Assembly (NCBI GenBank): GCA_949317995.1
Contig: OX439035.1
Coordinates: forward strand, 81,779,959-81,843,958
DNA from: Acholoe squamosa
Taxonomy: Eukaryota; Annelida; Polychaeta; Phyllodocida; Polynoidae
Length of the DNA stretch: 64,000 nucleotides
Direction of reading: 5' to 3'
How positions within the stretch are numbered: the stretch's first letter is position 1; the number at the start of each line of letters is the position of its first letter. This document shows positions 13,602-21,998 of the stretch, in pieces. The translations under genes were made by a program, and so were the position numbers. Under the pieces are notes generated by a model. That model was not told the DNA's origin, did no database searches, and worked only from the letters and a program-made list of their open reading frames with translations.

Positions 13602-14209
13602 TTATCAGTCCCGCAGTGAATGACGTCAGATTAAAATAAAACTTGTGCAAATCTGAGTTTACTAGGTTCCTAATGAAGTTTAATATTGGACATATCCCTG
13701 GTATACCGGAAAATAAAATTGCATTGAATTCCATGTCCAGTATAATTTTGCCAGTATAATTTTGCCACTGACGAAGCTGGTCCCTAACGCGGAAAGCGCA
13801 CTTGCTAAAACCAGCGTAATAACTGCGGAACAGTATACTGCGTCCGCGCATTTCGGACGTTCCCATTTTTCCCGCCTCTACCCAACCAATCTGGCCCCAG
13901 CTCGACCACTATTGTGAGTCGTCTCTGGCACCTAGCGTTTGTGGGTAAAAGAAGTTTTTTCTGCTGGTTGCTGTAGTGCTTATTTGTAGGCAGGTACCTC
14001 GCGTAGTAATCTTCCCCAGAAAATGGGGACCATCATCCCCATACACGTGAGAGGTATTCCCTAGAATCCTGACCGGGCAAGACTGCCAACTTCCCCCTAG
14101 GTTACCATTTTGACCAAAAATCGGCGTATTCATACTCCTAGACTGGAAACCTACCCCTGAATTCCGCTCCCGCTTCTCTCCCACTACATATGGGGCAGGT
14201 GGAAGCCTT
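13602..14209 (-). promoter_or_regulatory. Presumed TMEM87 promoter and 5' flank
   Basis: This is the roughly 600 bp between the TMEM87 start codon and the Polinton insertion. It contains a CRE-type TGACGTCA at 13621-13628, 20 bp upstream of the start codon. No TATA box is evident. The role is inferred from position alone. Confidence 0.4.
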
Positions 14210-14215
14210 GGCAAA
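14210..14215. other. Polinton target-site duplication, left copy
   Basis: GGCAAA lies immediately before the element's first base. The identical six bases follow its last base at 51352-51357. Six-base duplications are the hallmark of Polinton/Maverick integration. Confidence 0.93.
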
Positions 14216-14870
14216 AGTAGTATATATATAGGTCTTCTTTGGATATTTCTAAAAAAATATCCAAAGAAGACCTATATTTTTTGAATATCCAGAAAATACC
14301 TATTATTTTGGATAATAGGATTATTTTGGAAATAGTAAAGGAGGATTGAAGGAGGATTGAAGGAGGAGGATTGAGAGATACATTCAATTTCAGATCAGCT
14401 CTCTAAGGAATGACGTTACTGAAACAGGAGGACTATTATGTATGGTGCTTCAACCAACTGATGGGAGCATACACGCATCAACCAACAATGGGAGCATCAG
14501 CCGTTCTAAGTTAACAAGCTCGCACGAATAGTCGTGATTTTGTTCACACTGAAGCTAGTACCTGGAGCTACAGACGTGGAGGTTCGTGACATGAGGGCTA
14601 GACCTCTTCAATTAACCCCAGACATTGCGTTCCTTATATACTCCACCTCAGCAGTGAAATCATAAATGTGGTGTTACACCTTTAAGTCTATGAACAAATA
14701 GACATTCAGTTTAAGAGGATATAGATTTTTTTCAACAGTTTGAGTGATTTAGGGACAGAGTTTTTTCTCCTTTATTTTTTTGTTATGTTTCATTGATATC
14801 AGCAAAGAACATTTGCTGAGTTATTAGAGGAATTTACAGCGTTAGTTTACAATTGAAACGATAGATTTTC
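14216..14870 (+). repeat. Left terminal inverted repeat
   Basis: It pairs with 50505-51351 reversed. The outermost 12 bases are followed by a perfect 21-bp hairpin (14228-14248 with 14255-14275, 6-base loop). Then come GGAGGATTGAA repeats, a TATATAAGG box on the minus strand (14632-14640) and a perfect palindrome GGTGTTACACC near 14672. The right copy is longer because it has more copies of the short repeat (seen there as CAATCCTCCTT) and about 100 extra bases at 51129-51230. Confidence 0.9.
14632..14640 (-). promoter_or_regulatory. Outward-facing TATA box in left TIR
   Basis: TATATAAGG on the minus strand, conserved in the right TIR at 50737-50745 on the plus strand. Both face out of the element. 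The left one points at TMEM87, whose start codon is about 1 kb downstream on the same strand. Function is inferred. Confidence 0.45.
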
Positions 14871-15072
14871 ATTTTCATTGGATTTAAAGCAATTCTTGTA
14901 TTACGATGATAAATAAAATATGTGATGTACAGATCATTTGACACTTTGATTGAAGTATTATGCTGTCTATAAGTGAAAATAAAAATGAAGTGAAACAAGT
15001 TGTTTGGATATAATACATTTTATTATAATAATGTAATAGAACAGAGTTAAGTATTATTATAAAATCATATCA

Positions 15073-15543
15073 TTAGGACATATGTGTTTCTTTACGCCAT
15101 TGTTCATATATTTTGCTGTGTCTTAATTGGAAACATATTTTCGAATAAGGAGTATCTTTGAGTTTGTTAGATTCTTTTAATGTAATATTATATATTTTTT
15201 CCAACACAAGTTGTGCAATCGGATCTCCACAATTTATTTTATATTCTTTTTCACCAAAATTTAAAAAAAGGATATGAATTTGTCCTCTGTAATCATTGTC
15301 TATGATTCCTGCCTTAACATTCGTATACTTAAACCTATGCCCACTTAATGGTGCTATACGTGCATAATACCCAGTAGGGACAGCAACTTTGATGCCTGTT
15401 TCAATTAAACATTTTTCTTTGGCTGGAATTATATAACTGAAAGCACTATATAAATTAAATCCTACAGCGTTAGTTTTTTCTTTGCTTAGAGGAAATGTAT
15501 TGGAATCATATCTAGTATATCCTAAAACAGGTTTGTTTCCCAT
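15073..15543 (-). CDS. Degenerate dUTPase-like protein
   Basis: 156 residues with the dUTPase fold signature, but key positions are changed. Motif 1 is AVGFNLYSA (26-34), where the usual Asp is Asn30. Motif 2 is APLSGHR (64-70) instead of the basic/SGLA form. Motif 3, GIIDNDYRG (79-87), is intact. Motif 4, GDPIAQ (106-111), is intact. The C-terminal Gly-rich motif 5 that closes over the nucleotide is absent. Hydrolysis of dUTP to dUMP is therefore doubtful; a regulatory or trimer-partner role is possible. It is the last gene of the minus-strand series, next to the left TIR, and probably a duplicate of the gene at 17169-17849. Confidence 0.8.
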   Translation of the reverse strand: MGNKPVLGYTRYDSNTFPLSKEKTNAVGFNLYSAFSYIIPAKEKCLIETGIKVAVPTGYYARIAPLSGHRFKYTNVKAGIIDNDYRGQIHILFLNFGEKEYKINCGDPIAQLVLEKIYNITLKESNKLKDTPYSKICFQLRHSKIYEQWRKETHMS

Positions 15544-15653
15544 TTTTTTTATTGACTGTACTTTAAGACTATTAAGAAGTGTGCATTCACAGAGACATTT
15601 ATATCATTCAGAGACATTAAGAAGTGTGTTTTACCTTTAGGATTCTGTTTTTC

Positions 15654-16193
15654 TTATTCTTCTTCTAAAATGTACAGTATATCAAGATAGTCAAAAAGTT
15701 CTTTGTCTTGAATGTCTTCCATCGCAGTATTCAGTTTATCTAACTGATTTGGTTTTAACATGAAGTGGCTTTCAATGTTCTTTGATGCGAACAGTAACGT
15801 ATCCCAGTTTAATTTGGTGACAGTGAAACCTTCTATTTCAATTTTAGAGTTCATGTTAACGTTCGAACTAAACAGATGTTTTATTTGATCCATTTTAGAT
15901 GAGAGTTCTGTCCATTCTTCTTCGAAAATTTCGATCTTTTGTTCTTCTTTTACATCCAAGTATACGAGTGTGTTGTCTTCGTGCGGCACGTCATCGTACA
16001 TAACAACTAAATTGAGATTGTAGGAAATGTTATAACATCCTCGCAAACACGTTTTCACTTCACCTTGATCCGTGTAACTATGTGCTCGCACTGTGAAATT
16101 GGTTTCATACCGATGATGACTTTCTTCTGAACTTGTTTCATCTTCTGAGGTTGATGATTCAATGTTATTCATTATAGTTTCGTTGTCAGCCAT
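15654..16193 (-). CDS. Acidic protein of unknown function
   Basis: 179 residues with an N-terminal Ser/Glu-rich tract (SSTSEDETSSEESHH) and an acidic C-terminus. In the middle, a strand-rich segment with KIEIFEEEWTELSSKMDQI is followed by IEIEGFTVTKLNWDTLLFA. Both have a beta-strand, Trp-x-x-Leu, helix pattern that faintly recalls PC4-type domains, but the usual basic strand is missing. I do not recognise a family. It lies between the degenerate dUTPase and another unknown gene, all on one strand. Confidence 0.65.
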   Translation of the reverse strand: MADNETIMNNIESSTSEDETSSEESHHRYETNFTVRAHSYTDQGEVKTCLRGCYNISYNLNLVVMYDDVPHEDNTLVYLDVKEEQKIEIFEEEWTELSSKMDQIKHLFSSNVNMNSKIEIEGFTVTKLNWDTLLFASKNIESHFMLKPNQLDKLNTAMEDIQDKELFDYLDILYILEEE

Positions 16194-16292
16194 TTTTTTG
16201 ACGCAATGAATTATGTTGCTACGTTATGTTGTCATAGCTACACTTAGTAACGAGTGTTTACTCGATTTGTAGCGCATACCTTAGCAACCGTG

Positions 16293-16889
16293 TTACACAG
16301 AGAGTGGATACCAAAGACGATCTAAATCATAAATTTCTGCTGGTATTGATTCATTTATATGTCTCCAGCCGGGAAAATAAAGAATTAAGTCATCATTTAT
16401 GAACAGAGTGGCAGAGAATGAGTTACATATGTGTTCTAGTATACTTTGAAATTGACTTCTGAAAGTGATTGTTTGATCTAAAAATAGTATATTCGCAGAT
16501 TTCAATGACTGGATAAAATTTTTATATTCTTTAGACTTAAGTACTGTAGTAGTTTCATTGATACGACTATTTCCATGGAATATTATTGAAATCTTGCTGT
16601 ATCTTGAATTATCTCGGGTTTGCCATTTAACTCCAAAGTGATCTGTGTAATACATGACATTGATTAATTTTTTTAAGTTTTTTATTACTTCATTTAAAAG
16701 TGAAGAAGTTTGAACTTCATCGTTTTTCCATTTATTTAAAAAAAGTTCTGCTATTTCATTTTTTAAAATAAAAGTAATTATTTTAGTGTTTTCATATGGA
16801 AAAATATTATTTCGAGGTGAATGATCATTGTAATCAGAATCTTGTAAAATATAAAGCAAGCATTCATCTACTTTTGCTTTGTTGTCCAT
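16293..16889 (-). CDS. Unknown accessory protein
   Basis: 198 residues, no recognised domain, no signal peptide and no transmembrane segment. Predicted mixed alpha/beta with aromatic patches (YYTDHFGVKWQTRD, LYFPGWRHINESIP). The start ATG at 16889 follows an AT-rich spacer with a repeated TTTAGTTTATC sequence (about 16910-16960). The long uninterrupted frame in 70% AT sequence and its place in the same-strand series argue that it is real. Confidence 0.6.
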   Translation of the reverse strand: MDNKAKVDECLLYILQDSDYNDHSPRNNIFPYENTKIITFILKNEIAELFLNKWKNDEVQTSSLLNEVIKNLKKLINVMYYTDHFGVKWQTRDNSRYSKISIIFHGNSRINETTTVLKSKEYKNFIQSLKSANILFLDQTITFRSQFQSILEHICNSFSATLFINDDLILYFPGWRHINESIPAEIYDLDRLWYPLSV

Positions 16890-17077
16890 TATGTTTTTTT
16901 TGGTTGTATGATTTTTTAGTTTATCATAGAGATTGTGTGATTTTTTAGTTTATCCCAAGGATATTTTGTTTGTTATATTGTATGCATAAAAAACATAACT
17001 CGATTTTATTTAATTTTTTTATTAGGGATAATTTCACATCGAGAGATGGAGGGCATTTCATTGATTTTATTAATGGT

Positions 17078-17168
17078 TTATATGATGTTGATTTTTTTTA
17101 TTTTTAATGCTTTTTCATCATAGGCTTGTTCTTTAACTGCATCGACTCGTTTTTTCTTTTGCTGATTC
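17078..17168 (-). pseudogene. Out-of-frame remnant of the dUTPase tail repeat
   Basis: Reading in the shifted frame gives DAVKEQAYDEK, closely matching DAVEEQAYEEK at the end of the dUTPase. DNA repeats such as CATAGGCTTGTTCTT occur at both places. It is a remnant of a former longer tail, not an independent gene. Confidence 0.55.
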
Positions 17169-17849
17169 TTAATTTGATTTTTCTTCATAGGCTTGTTCTT
17201 CAACTGCATCAAAGAATTGTTCTTCATCTGCAGCCTCTTCATTGACAGGGTTTTCTCTTGATGGTTCTTCATCCATTTTTTCAACTGGTTTTTCTTCAGT
17301 TTCATTAGTTGTTTTTTCTTTCCCTGATCCGAATCCTCTTTTGTTTCTTTCAGTTACATTAAGAACAGATACTTCTTCAAGGTGAGGGATGCAAATTCTT
17401 TCTATGATGATTTGAGCTATTTGATCTCCATGTTTTATTTCAAAGTTTTTATTACCAAAATTGAACAGTAGGACGGCAACAGTGCCTCTATAGTCTCCAT
17501 CTATTACTCCTGCACCAACATCAATAAAATGATGAACTGCAAGACCTGATTTAGGTGCTATGCGACCATAGCATCCTGGAGGTATAGCAAGCGTTAAATC
17601 AGTTTTCACCAACATTCTTTCTTTAGCAGGAATAATATAATCATAAGCACTGTATAAATCAAATCCTGCAGATTCTTTAGTTGATCTTGTTGGTTCAATC
17701 GCTCTTTCTGTATTTTTTATATAATATATCACAGGTTTACTTATAGGATTTATATCAGGCGTGGTAACAGGAGTATTGCATGGTGTTATTAATGCTGTAT
17801 TTCTGTTATCCGTAAGTGTTACATAATAAGACTCGTGTGAATATGCCAT
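17169..17849 (-). CDS. dut: dUTPase with acidic C-terminal tail
   Basis: 226 residues. All five trimeric dUTPase motifs are present: SAGFDLYSA (60-68), APKSGLA (98-104), GVIDGDYRG (114-122, with the catalytic Asp117), GDQIAQ (141-146) and a variant Gly-rich motif 5, RNKRGFGSG (168-176). It should hydrolyse dUTP to dUMP plus pyrophosphate and so limit uracil incorporation during element replication. About 50 extra residues at the N-terminus and an acidic Glu-rich tail of about 45 residues are additions to the family core. The tail ends DAVEEQAYEEK. A second copy of that peptide lies just downstream in another frame (17078-17160), so the tail has probably been shortened by a frameshift within a small tandem repeat. 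Confidence 0.93.
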   Translation of the reverse strand: MAYSHESYYVTLTDNRNTALITPCNTPVTTPDINPISKPVIYYIKNTERAIEPTRSTKESAGFDLYSAYDYIIPAKERMLVKTDLTLAIPPGCYGRIAPKSGLAVHHFIDVGAGVIDGDYRGTVAVLLFNFGNKNFEIKHGDQIAQIIIERICIPHLEEVSVLNVTERNKRGFGSGKEKTTNETEEKPVEKMDEEPSRENPVNEEAADEEQFFDAVEEQAYEEKSN

Positions 17850-18849
17850 TTTTGTTGATATTGATATATAAAGATATCAGTAATAATATGAAGTTATAAC
17901 TAATATCAGTAATAATATGAAGTTATAACTATACTAAGTACTTATGACTTGTTTAATGACTTGTTATGATATAGTTATCTAAGCTTATTTCAGCGATATT
18001 TAAAGCGATAATACAATATAATGTTATAACTATAGTATGTATAATACTAAGTACTTATGATTATTGCTATACTACTTGTTATATGATATATAGTTATTTA
18101 GTTCTCAGCTTATCACAACTATATTAAAAGCAGTTATAAACAGATAACAATATTATGTTATGATAATAGTAAGTTATTACAATTGTTATATCACTAGTTA
18201 TGATATATAGTTATTTAAGATCATCATAAGCAATCTTATGATTAGATGACAATGTGATAAAAAATTATAACTATATCAAGTTATTACAATCTTAGCTTAT
18301 CACAACTATATTAAAAGCAGTTATAAACAGATAACAAAACAGATAACAATATTATGTTATGATAATAGTAAGTTGTTACAATTGTTATATCACTAGTTAT
18401 GATATATAGTTATTTAAGATTATCATAAGCAATCTTATGATTAGATGACAATGTGATAAAAAATTATAACTATATCAAGTTATTACAATCTTAGCTTATC
18501 ACAACTATATTAAAAGCAGTTATAAACAGATAACAATATTATATTATGATAATAGTAAGTTGTTACAACTGTTATATCACTAGTTATGATATACAGTTAT
18601 CTAAGGTTATCATAAAGATATTTTAAGCAATCTTATGATTAGATGACAATATGATAAAAAATTATAACTATGACAGTTGTTACTATTGTTGCTGTATTAT
18701 TTATTATAATATTTAGTTATTTAAGCTTATCACAAGATATTTAAAGCAATCTTATAATCAGATAACATGATAATATATTATAACTAATAAATTGTTATGA
18801 CTAACTGTATTGTAGTTATTAAAGCTTATCACAAAGATATTTTAACATT
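17850..18849. repeat. AT-rich tandem-repeat array, regulatory candidate
   Basis: A non-coding kilobase made of degenerate repeats. The unit beginning AGCTTATCACAACTATATTAA starts at 18107, 18294 and 18493 (spacing 187 and 199 bp; the latter contains an extra AAACAGATAAC). Further eroded copies lie to about 18840. It is rich in small palindromes such as AGTTATAACT and ATAGTTAT, and in TGTGATAAGC on the minus strand, a variant of the promoter motif seen upstream of other genes. It lies between the death-domain gene and the dUTPase gene, so it may be a promoter block or a replication/packaging site. Confidence 0.75.
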
Positions 18850-19470
18850 TTAATTAAAGCCTGCTTGTTCACTTCCTGTTCTTTTATCGAATTCATCGAA
18901 GATAATTTTCAAACCATCTTTTCTGTTCATGTCAGACAGAGCTTTTATGAGATGGTGAGTTGCACTGTATTTAGATGTTTGCCACATTTTTAGCACTTGG
19001 AAGGCATATTGAGTTAAGTCACGTTCAGGTTCATAAGAAATATTTTTTATATCTTTATATGATATGTTTAAATAAATAGCGATATATTTCCAGTCTGATG
19101 GTATTTTTTCGCTCAATTTGCTCAAGAAAAGATATATAGCAGTGGAATCAGTATGGTAATTTTCCAATAATTTTTCGCCAAAATATTTTTGAGTGAATTC
19201 TATTAAGTCTCTTCTGCTAGTTTCCAGAAAACTTGTTTCTAGTTCCTCCCATCTCTTGTATGGAGGAACATTTCTCCACCATTTTTTTAACATTTCTAAT
19301 GCCATTTCGCATGGTTTTTTAGACTTAAAAATATTTTCTAAACGGTGATCAGGTATGCCTAGATAAATACCTAGTTTCATCCAGTCTGTACCTAACAGTA
19401 CAGATATTTGTTGTAAGACTTGATCAGAATAACCTAAGTCTTGATTGAAATAATAGGATGGCAAAGGCAT
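18850..19470 (-). CDS. Tandem death-domain protein
   Basis: 206 residues made of two death-superfamily domains. Domain 1 (about 16-92) has the typical pattern LLGTDWMKLGIYLGIP, then RLENI, then MALEMLKKWW and a final helix with RRDLIEF. Domain 2 (about 112-192) repeats it: IPSDWKYIAIYLNIS, DIKNI, YAFQVLKMWQ, LIKALSDMNRKDGLKII. No other domain, signal or membrane segment is visible. Death domains assemble by homotypic contact in apoptosis and innate immune signalling (FADD, MyD88/IRAK and NF-kB pathways), so an adaptor-only viral protein would be expected to interfere with or hijack such assemblies. That role is inference; the domain assignment rests on the sequence pattern. Confidence 0.82.
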   Translation of the reverse strand: MPLPSYYFNQDLGYSDQVLQQISVLLGTDWMKLGIYLGIPDHRLENIFKSKKPCEMALEMLKKWWRNVPPYKRWEELETSFLETSRRDLIEFTQKYFGEKLLENYHTDSTAIYLFLSKLSEKIPSDWKYIAIYLNISYKDIKNISYEPERDLTQYAFQVLKMWQTSKYSATHHLIKALSDMNRKDGLKIIFDEFDKRTGSEQAGFN

Positions 19471-19506
19471 TTTGAAGTAATATGTAATCAGATGTAAAGT
19501 TAAGAT

Positions 19507-19620
19507 TGGTTATGTTAGCTGTATCACAAAGTAGTATCGGAAACTGGTTATGTTAGCTGTATCACAAAGTAGTATCGGAAACTGGTTATGTTAGCTGTAT
19601 CACAAAGTAGTATCGGAAAC
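19507..19620. repeat. Perfect 38-bp repeat, three copies
   Basis: Copies start at 19507, 19545 and 19583 and are identical apart from their edges. Each contains TATCACAAAG, the inverse of the TTTGTGATA promoter-motif variant. It lies directly upstream of the death-domain gene on the minus strand, so it may be a repeated control element. Confidence 0.9.
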
Positions 19621-19854
19621 AAGTATACTATGATGCAAAAACAGAAATAATATAATATGTATAAGGTTATATATGATATATAAAAAAGGACATAATATTA
19701 CAATATGCATAAGTTCATATATGATACAGTAAGTAAAAAACAAATATATAGCCAGTAAAGATATCGTAAAACTTGTATATTTAATGTTTGTGATTTGTGT
19801 TTTTGTTTTTTTATTTACAGAATTTGTAATAATATATTTTTTTATTTTAAGCAT
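19600..19854 (-). CDS. Possible small hydrophobic membrane protein
   Basis: 84 residues with a basic N-terminus and two or three hydrophobic stretches (ISLLAIYLFFTYCIIY; HIVILCPFLYIIYNLIHIILFLFL). Its ATG lies only three bases after the stop of the upstream gene, and its end runs into the 38-bp repeats. AT-rich DNA readily yields such frames, so this may be spurious. Confidence 0.3.
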   Translation of the reverse strand: MLKIKKYIITNSVNKKTKTQITNIKYTSFTISLLAIYLFFTYCIIYELMHIVILCPFLYIIYNLIHIILFLFLHHSILVSDTTL

Positions 19855-19857
19855 TTT

Positions 19858-20499
19858 TTATTGCTGACTTAGAATACTTTTCCACGAAGCAAGATAAAAA
19901 TTTACTTTTTCTCTGTCTTCGATAGTGTATCTACTAAAGAAATTTGGATTAATGTTTAACATTTCATGAAAGGTAATTTCTCCGTTTAAAATATCATTCA
20001 CAGTTATATTTTTAATTTTCAAATCTTTTTCTATATGACAGGCTATCATATCAAATACACTTTCAATTAAAGCATATTTTTCCATGTTTTTACCTGAATA
20101 GTATTCAGGGTGATGATCATTATTTTTATAATGATGATCTAATGCATTTTCCCAAATTTTTTTGTCTTTTTCATCTTTAAGACCTTCAGTAGAAAAGAAT
20201 TTTAAGGTATAACCTATAGCTTCTTTTACTGATAATTTTGATAAATCATGCATATTTAATCGTTTTATAAGACATATTTTTTCTGCATAATTAAATACTG
20301 TTTCTCCTATAACGAAAAAGGCTGCAGATATTATTTGCCTATGCTTGAATACCTGTTTATAGTGTTCAAGGAGTATGTTTAAAAAAGCAGAATTGCATAT
20401 AATTTTTTCTTTTTTAGCATTAACATATTTGATTGCTATTTCGTCACTGATGTTCTTATTTTTTAAAAGATTTCTTATGCTGTATGTTTGAAAACTCAT
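19858..20499 (-). CDS. DUF5662-like His-rich protein
   Basis: 213 residues. It has HDLSKLS (84-90), then WENALDHHYKNNDHHPEYY (116-134), then an acidic helix ESVFDMIA (146-153). This arrangement of an HD pair, a W..A..HH...N.HH.EY block and a D..A helix is the pattern of DUF5662, a family known mostly from large DNA viruses and phages whose biochemical role is not established. The conserved His and Asp residues suggest a metal-binding HD-type hydrolase. It is not a standard Polinton gene. Confidence 0.65.
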   Translation of the reverse strand: MSFQTYSIRNLLKNKNISDEIAIKYVNAKKEKIICNSAFLNILLEHYKQVFKHRQIISAAFFVIGETVFNYAEKICLIKRLNMHDLSKLSVKEAIGYTLKFFSTEGLKDEKDKKIWENALDHHYKNNDHHPEYYSGKNMEKYALIESVFDMIACHIEKDLKIKNITVNDILNGEITFHEMLNINPNFFSRYTIEDREKVNFYLASWKSILSQQ

Positions 20500-20529
20500 T
20501 TTGAATTTTATAGCAGTGATTAAGTATAC

Positions 20530-20952
20530 CTAATCACATTCATGTTTTTCTTCATAAAACACTTCATCAGGTATACTTCTATATATGTTTAATAAACTCT
20601 CACGAGGGAGATCTACTATATCTATATCTTCAGCAGCTTCTTCATCCTTATCATTACTGTCTGATACTATAGTGTTTATGTAAATCGGACCTTTTCTTTT
20701 CCTGTATTCCCTCTCCATTTTAGCTATGCCATAGGCTTTTCTATGTGCTAACATACTCATGACTTCTTTTTCTGTCTCTTTTATTTTATAAGAGAGAGAA
20801 GAATTTTTTTCTTCTTCTTCTTTTATTTTGTTTTGATATTCAGTTTTCTCTTTTTCTAACGAGCAAATGTATGAGTGTTGATGGTGACAAATTTTTTCTA
20901 GGATTTCATTACGTTCTTTTTCATAGTTTAATTGAATCTTTAAATAATCCAT
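20530..20952 (-). CDS. Coiled-coil protein
   Basis: 140 residues. Residues 1-70 form a continuous heptad-like charged helix (EKERNEILEKI, EKEKTEYQNKIKEEEEK) and the C-terminal third is acidic (DSNDKDEEAAEDIDIVD). No enzymatic motif is seen. A promoter-like TTATCTCA (minus TGAGATAA) lies 75 bp upstream at 21027-21034, inside the end of the preceding gene. Scaffold or virion-assembly roles are possible but unsupported. Confidence 0.65.
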   Translation of the reverse strand: MDYLKIQLNYEKERNEILEKICHHQHSYICSLEKEKTEYQNKIKEEEEKNSSLSYKIKETEKEVMSMLAHRKAYGIAKMEREYRKRKGPIYINTIVSDSNDKDEEAAEDIDIVDLPRESLLNIYRSIPDEVFYEEKHECD

Positions 20953-21000
20953 ATTTAAAATATAAGTTATTGTTTATAGGATCAGCGTGATATTTTTTGA

Positions 21001-21453
21001 TCAGTTGTAAGTTGGAGATGTGGTATTTATCTCAGCGATTTTTCTTTGTTTAGGTATATGTATTACAACATATCTATTTTTAAGAGAGGAATTTATGGTT
21101 ATTATATCAGTAAACTGATTTACTCTTGAGCTTTGGTTTGTTTGAGAATTATTTGAAACAGACTGTCCTAAGTAAGGATAGGACCAGCTTTTTCTCTCAT
21201 TTATGTTTGTTATGTAACAAGTTAAAAAACTTTGTGTTTTTTCTCCATTGCGAAAAATGTTGCCAGTTTCTGTACAACATAGGAATATTTCATCTCCTTT
21301 TTGTAAAGGAGAAGAATATTTTTTTTGTGTTTCATTATATATGATACCTGTTATAGCTAAGACAAACATAACTAAAATACTACTTGCTTGTATAGCTGGT
21401 AGTTTCTTTTTAGTTGCATTATTGATTTTACTTAAAAGGTTTGATTCCGTCAT
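21001..21453 (-). CDS. Single-pass membrane protein, unknown
   Basis: 150 residues. A Lys-rich N-terminal segment is followed by one hydrophobic span (IQASSILVMFVLAITGIIY, about 20-38), then a 110-residue Ser/Asn-rich domain with two cysteines (FLCCTE) and NxS/T sites. The orientation could place the C-terminal domain outside the cell or in a virion membrane. The start overlaps the stop of the protease gene by four bases (ATGA), so the two are probably co-expressed. Confidence 0.7.
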   Translation of the reverse strand: MTESNLLSKINNATKKKLPAIQASSILVMFVLAITGIIYNETQKKYSSPLQKGDEIFLCCTETGNIFRNGEKTQSFLTCYITNINERKSWSYPYLGQSVSNNSQTNQSSRVNQFTDIITINSSLKNRYVVIHIPKQRKIAEINTTSPTYN

Positions 21454-21998
21454 TTCAATTTTTTAGATTTAAAAGTGTAATTGTTATTTAAGAAATCGTT
21501 TTTAGGTAAGCAGCTTTGACAAATTTGATATGGGAAATAAGCTTCTTTTATCACAGGTATTTTTTTCTTTTTGAAATGATTTATTACTTTATTATCATTC
21601 CAGTCTGTATCAGTCGTGAAACTAGATATTATATCTTGCATGGACATGTTGTTAGCTCTTTTCTCAAGATAATATAAACAATATTGTCCGCAAGTTGTAG
21701 AAAATAAACCTTGTATAGCATGAGTTGAATATTTATATTTTTCAGGTAATGCTTTAAGAAAACTTTCACGAAGAGGTAGAAATCCATATGAATCAAAATA
21801 TTCAGCTAAGTTATTAGGTTTTTCATAATATAAAGCTACCCAATGCTCACCAGGAGAATCACTGTTGTCAGTGTTAACTATGTAACTAGTAGGGTAATAC
21901 GTCACTTCAGGTATGGTATCTGCTGAAAACACTCCATATTCTCCTTTTTTTTCTTCTTTTATGAGATTTAGATAAAAATTTATTTCTTTTCCATTCAT
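21450..21998 (-). CDS. Adenain-type cysteine protease
   Basis: 182 residues. The catalytic triad is visible: His52 in PGEHWVALY, Asp69 in EYFDSYG, and Cys103 in STTCGQYCLYYL, with Gln96 of IQG supplying the oxyanion hole. This is the adenovirus/Polinton maturation protease (C5 family), expected to cut capsid and core precursors. It overlaps the hexon gene upstream and the membrane-protein gene downstream by four bases each. The length is usual for the family, and the fold should be complete. Confidence 0.93.
   Translation of the reverse strand: MNGKEINFYLNLIKEEKKGEYGVFSADTIPEVTYYPTSYIVNTDNSDSPGEHWVALYYEKPNNLAEYFDSYGFLPLRESFLKALPEKYKYSTHAIQGLFSTTCGQYCLYYLEKRANNMSMQDIISSFTTDTDWNDNKVINHFKKKKIPVIKEAYFPYQICQSCLPKNDFLNNNYTFKSKKLK

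Noticed and set aside
13594..14387. Minus frames near the TMEM87 promoter and left TIR
   Set aside because: Low-complexity or TIR-derived, with no family pattern; one crosses the host/element junction.
17850..18849. CRISPR-like array
   Set aside because: Repeats are long, adjacent and degenerate without unique spacers, in a eukaryotic element.
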